Of a DNA stretch of 64,000 nt, positions 61,676 to 64,000 are shown in pieces. The notes under the pieces are model-generated. The model saw only the letters and a list, made by a program, of their open reading frames with translations, did no database searches and was not told where the DNA came from. The translations under genes were made by a program, and so were the position numbers. This DNA is from Rotaria sp. Silwood1 (Eukaryota > Rotifera > Eurotatoria > Philodinida > Philodinidae): positions 1 to 64,000 of the forward strand of contig CAJNOP010000190.1 in assembly GCA_905250075.1 (NCBI GenBank), read 5' to 3'. Positions within the stretch are counted from its first letter, which is position 1, and each line of letters begins with the position of its first letter.

Positions 61676-64000
61676 TATGGAGTAAAATAGTAGAAATGAA
61701 AAGAAAAGAATGTAACTACCTATTTAAAATGTTTTCTTATCTTTCGTTCGTTAGTATTTCCATTGCATATATTAGTCCGACTTGAATAGAAAGAAAGAAA
61801 AAGAGGAAACCACAGAAAGAATTAAACTAATAGATGTATAAAAATGTCCGGTGAATATGTTTGTGTTAAGTTTTTCTTATTTTCATTAAAACGGCGTAAA
61901 GCAATTTTTGTAGAGTACCTCTTCAAATATTTATATAAAATAATTATATCGATGTTTTATAATATCAAACACATATAAGTGAAATTTACTTCATTTTTTC
62001 CTCGTTTTTTTAGTTAAAAAAAACCTAGATGATATAACTAAATGTACGAATAAGTATTTAACTTGATAGAAAAAGAAATCTCTAATTATCAAGATAATCT
62101 GAAAATACGATTCTTTGATACAGTTAAATTTCATTTCATTTACTATATGAAGTATGAATGCTTTTTTTGATCAAAATTAAGATCTATTGATGAGTCATTT
62201 TCACATAAAAAAAAAAGAGTTCGAATTCTCAAATTTAAATATTAAATGGTGAAATTTTCAATGACAATAGAATTCATAATTCTTCTTATTGAAATTTAAA
62301 TTATATAAAGTAAAGTTTTAGTATGATTTTATTAACAATGGGCTAAGCTATCGCTATAAAAGATGAAGAAAGTTTTTAACGAGCTTAATTGATACCATCA
62401 CTGCAGTATACCCTATTTTAGTTGAAAACATGTAGAGAGTTGTACACAACATCAGAACGGATTGAGCAACATCTGCATCCTATTATTATCTTTTGATTTT
62501 TCTATTTAGATCAAATCTTTTTCTCATCATTATGATCAAAATGTTTATCACATTCAAACAAATAAACATACTTTGCTTAAGAAATAACATAAGTTTGCAT
62601 TATGGAATATTCATCTGCAATCCATCAAGACGCCGAAACTGGAAGGATGCTTGCTTTCATTTTAATTTTCATGAAAAAGTACATCTAGTGAAGTTATGTA
62701 ATAACTCATTAATAGCGTAAAACATTGAAATGACATTCAAATTCAATCAGGATTGTTCATATGGAATTTTTGCAAGTTTCTTGAAAGTTTACATAGATGC
62801 ATTTCAACTTCTTATTATGTTAACAATCTCAATAGACACTTTTAGAGAAAACTTCTTTATCATTAAGTTTGAAGAAGCGAAATTATATCGGTTTTTTTGT
62901 ACCGAACTCATAGTAAGTATCCGAATGACTTTATTTCTGTTCGAATCTCATGCAAATTTGTATTCGTTGGATTTGGTCTTTTGGAACGTTAGGCATTACC
63001 AGCTAGGATGATACTATATGCTTAAAATAAAAGCAATCAAGCTTATTATCTAAATTCAATCTAAATAAGCTGATAGCCAAATCAAGATTGTTGAACTACT
63101 CTATGTTTAAGGCAAACCTAATTATAATAGTTTAGATATTTATTGTATCATCATATAAATTTAAGTTCAACAAAAATCTAATGATCTTATTTATTTAAGA
63201 CAAAAATATTAGATTGCGTCAGATCTACTGTGAAGATTTTTCTAGACAGACAAAATTTTCTCAATAGAAATGTCTAATGCTAATTCTCACAGTTGCAATA
63301 ATTACCATGGACGGCATACCAGTATTAGAAGAGATAGCCATTGTTTCTCCGAATTTTCCACATCGCCTGTTTACTACTTTGTCCAGCACATATAAGTATG
63401 CTCAACACGACTTTATAGTTACATACAATCAATAATGCATAATCGATATTTTGATTATTTTGAAATCTTTTTACTGGCATAATGAGCGATCTCCGAAGTT
63501 TACCATTGGATCAGAACCATAGCGTAGTCTTGCATCGGTTCCCGTTTCTCTAAAACCTATTATATGATATTTAACGACTTTGATCAAAAGTATTGAAGTT
63601 CGATTAACTAACATTTAATGAGTGAGAAAAAACAGTTGACAAAATGGAATAGAAACGATTTGTTTTCTTGCTGTTTTTATTGCAACAAGCACTGAATACC
63701 AGAAAAAAGATCTACCTACATACAAGATGTGGCGACAATAGTATTAGAAAAAAAACTTATCTGCCCACTCAATTAAGCGAGGGAATTTCGATTCATTTAG
63801 TGTGCAATGTAAGAACCCATAATGCAACAAAATTACAAAAAAAAAACATCACGGATGCTTTCGAACGATTCCCATTGATACTGCAAAATTAAAAAAGAAG
63901 AGAATAAAAACTCATGTAATTTAGGTCGATGCTATTCACACATTTATAGTTTTTCGTGCAACTAGTATTCCTACAATTATTTGACTATATGCTCTTGTCA
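61676..64000. other. Gene-free right end of the window
   Basis: AT-rich with short chance frames (the longest, at 62730-63011, shows no motif). I find no exon, RNA or repeat that I can support. Confidence 0.4.

Overview
The window is nuclear DNA from an animal. It is strongly AT-rich. Most introns are very short (about 45-75 bases, GT...AG), with a few long ones full of transposon debris, and the genes are metazoan: a SCO-spondin-like matrix protein, a neuronal calcium sensor, TTLL7, CFAP36, LMBRD2, kinesin-13, a synaptobrevin, MRPS2 and a filamin-repeat protein. The compact genes, short introns, recurrent acceptor-like AGs just 5' of start codons and an intronless phosphotransferase fit a rotifer, perhaps a bdelloid. 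That assignment is inference. I rebuilt the spliced gene models by hand from splice sites and reading-frame continuity.

Layout. 1-12.4 kb: minus-strand SCO-spondin-like gene (18 exons visible, continuing past the left edge), its long introns holding a terminal-inverted-repeat (TIR) family, a fold-back element and a piggyBac-type insertion. 14.2-15.2 kb: an RBR ubiquitin ligase and a possible orphan exon. 15.2-18.9 kb: non-coding, with a long-armed fold-back element. 18.9-19.3 kb: VAMP/synaptobrevin. 21.0-25.8 kb: LMBRD2 (12 exons, one GC-AG intron), with a dead mariner 88 bases upstream of its start. 28.3-29.3 kb: an APH/homoserine-kinase-like kinase, then a small orphan gene. 31.3-39.2 kb: TTLL7 (13 exons) with an unusual N-terminal extension.

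40.5-41.5 kb: CFAP36, head-to-head with a filamin-repeat gene (41.8-46.4 kb) that carries a tRNA-Ser(AGA) in one intron. 46.8-50.7 kb: dense cluster of a ubiquitin-like protein, a hippocalcin-type calcium sensor, a CHCH protein resembling complex I NDUFS5, and mitochondrial ribosomal protein S2. 50.7-56.2 kb: no genes, but a fourth copy of the TIR family, a GC-rich hAT-type MITE with an 8-bp target duplication, and two copies of an 84-base palindromic element. 56.2-59.6 kb: kinesin-13. 60.4-61.7 kb: an orphan four-membrane-span protein. The rest is featureless.

Functional themes: microtubule and cilium genes (TTLL7, CFAP36, kinesin-13), membrane traffic (VAMP, LMBRD2) and mitochondria (MRPS2, the CHCH protein). 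Nothing suggests a bacterial-style operon system. The most interesting non-coding signals are the transposon families and the repeated acceptor sites just before start codons, which would fit spliced-leader trans-splicing.
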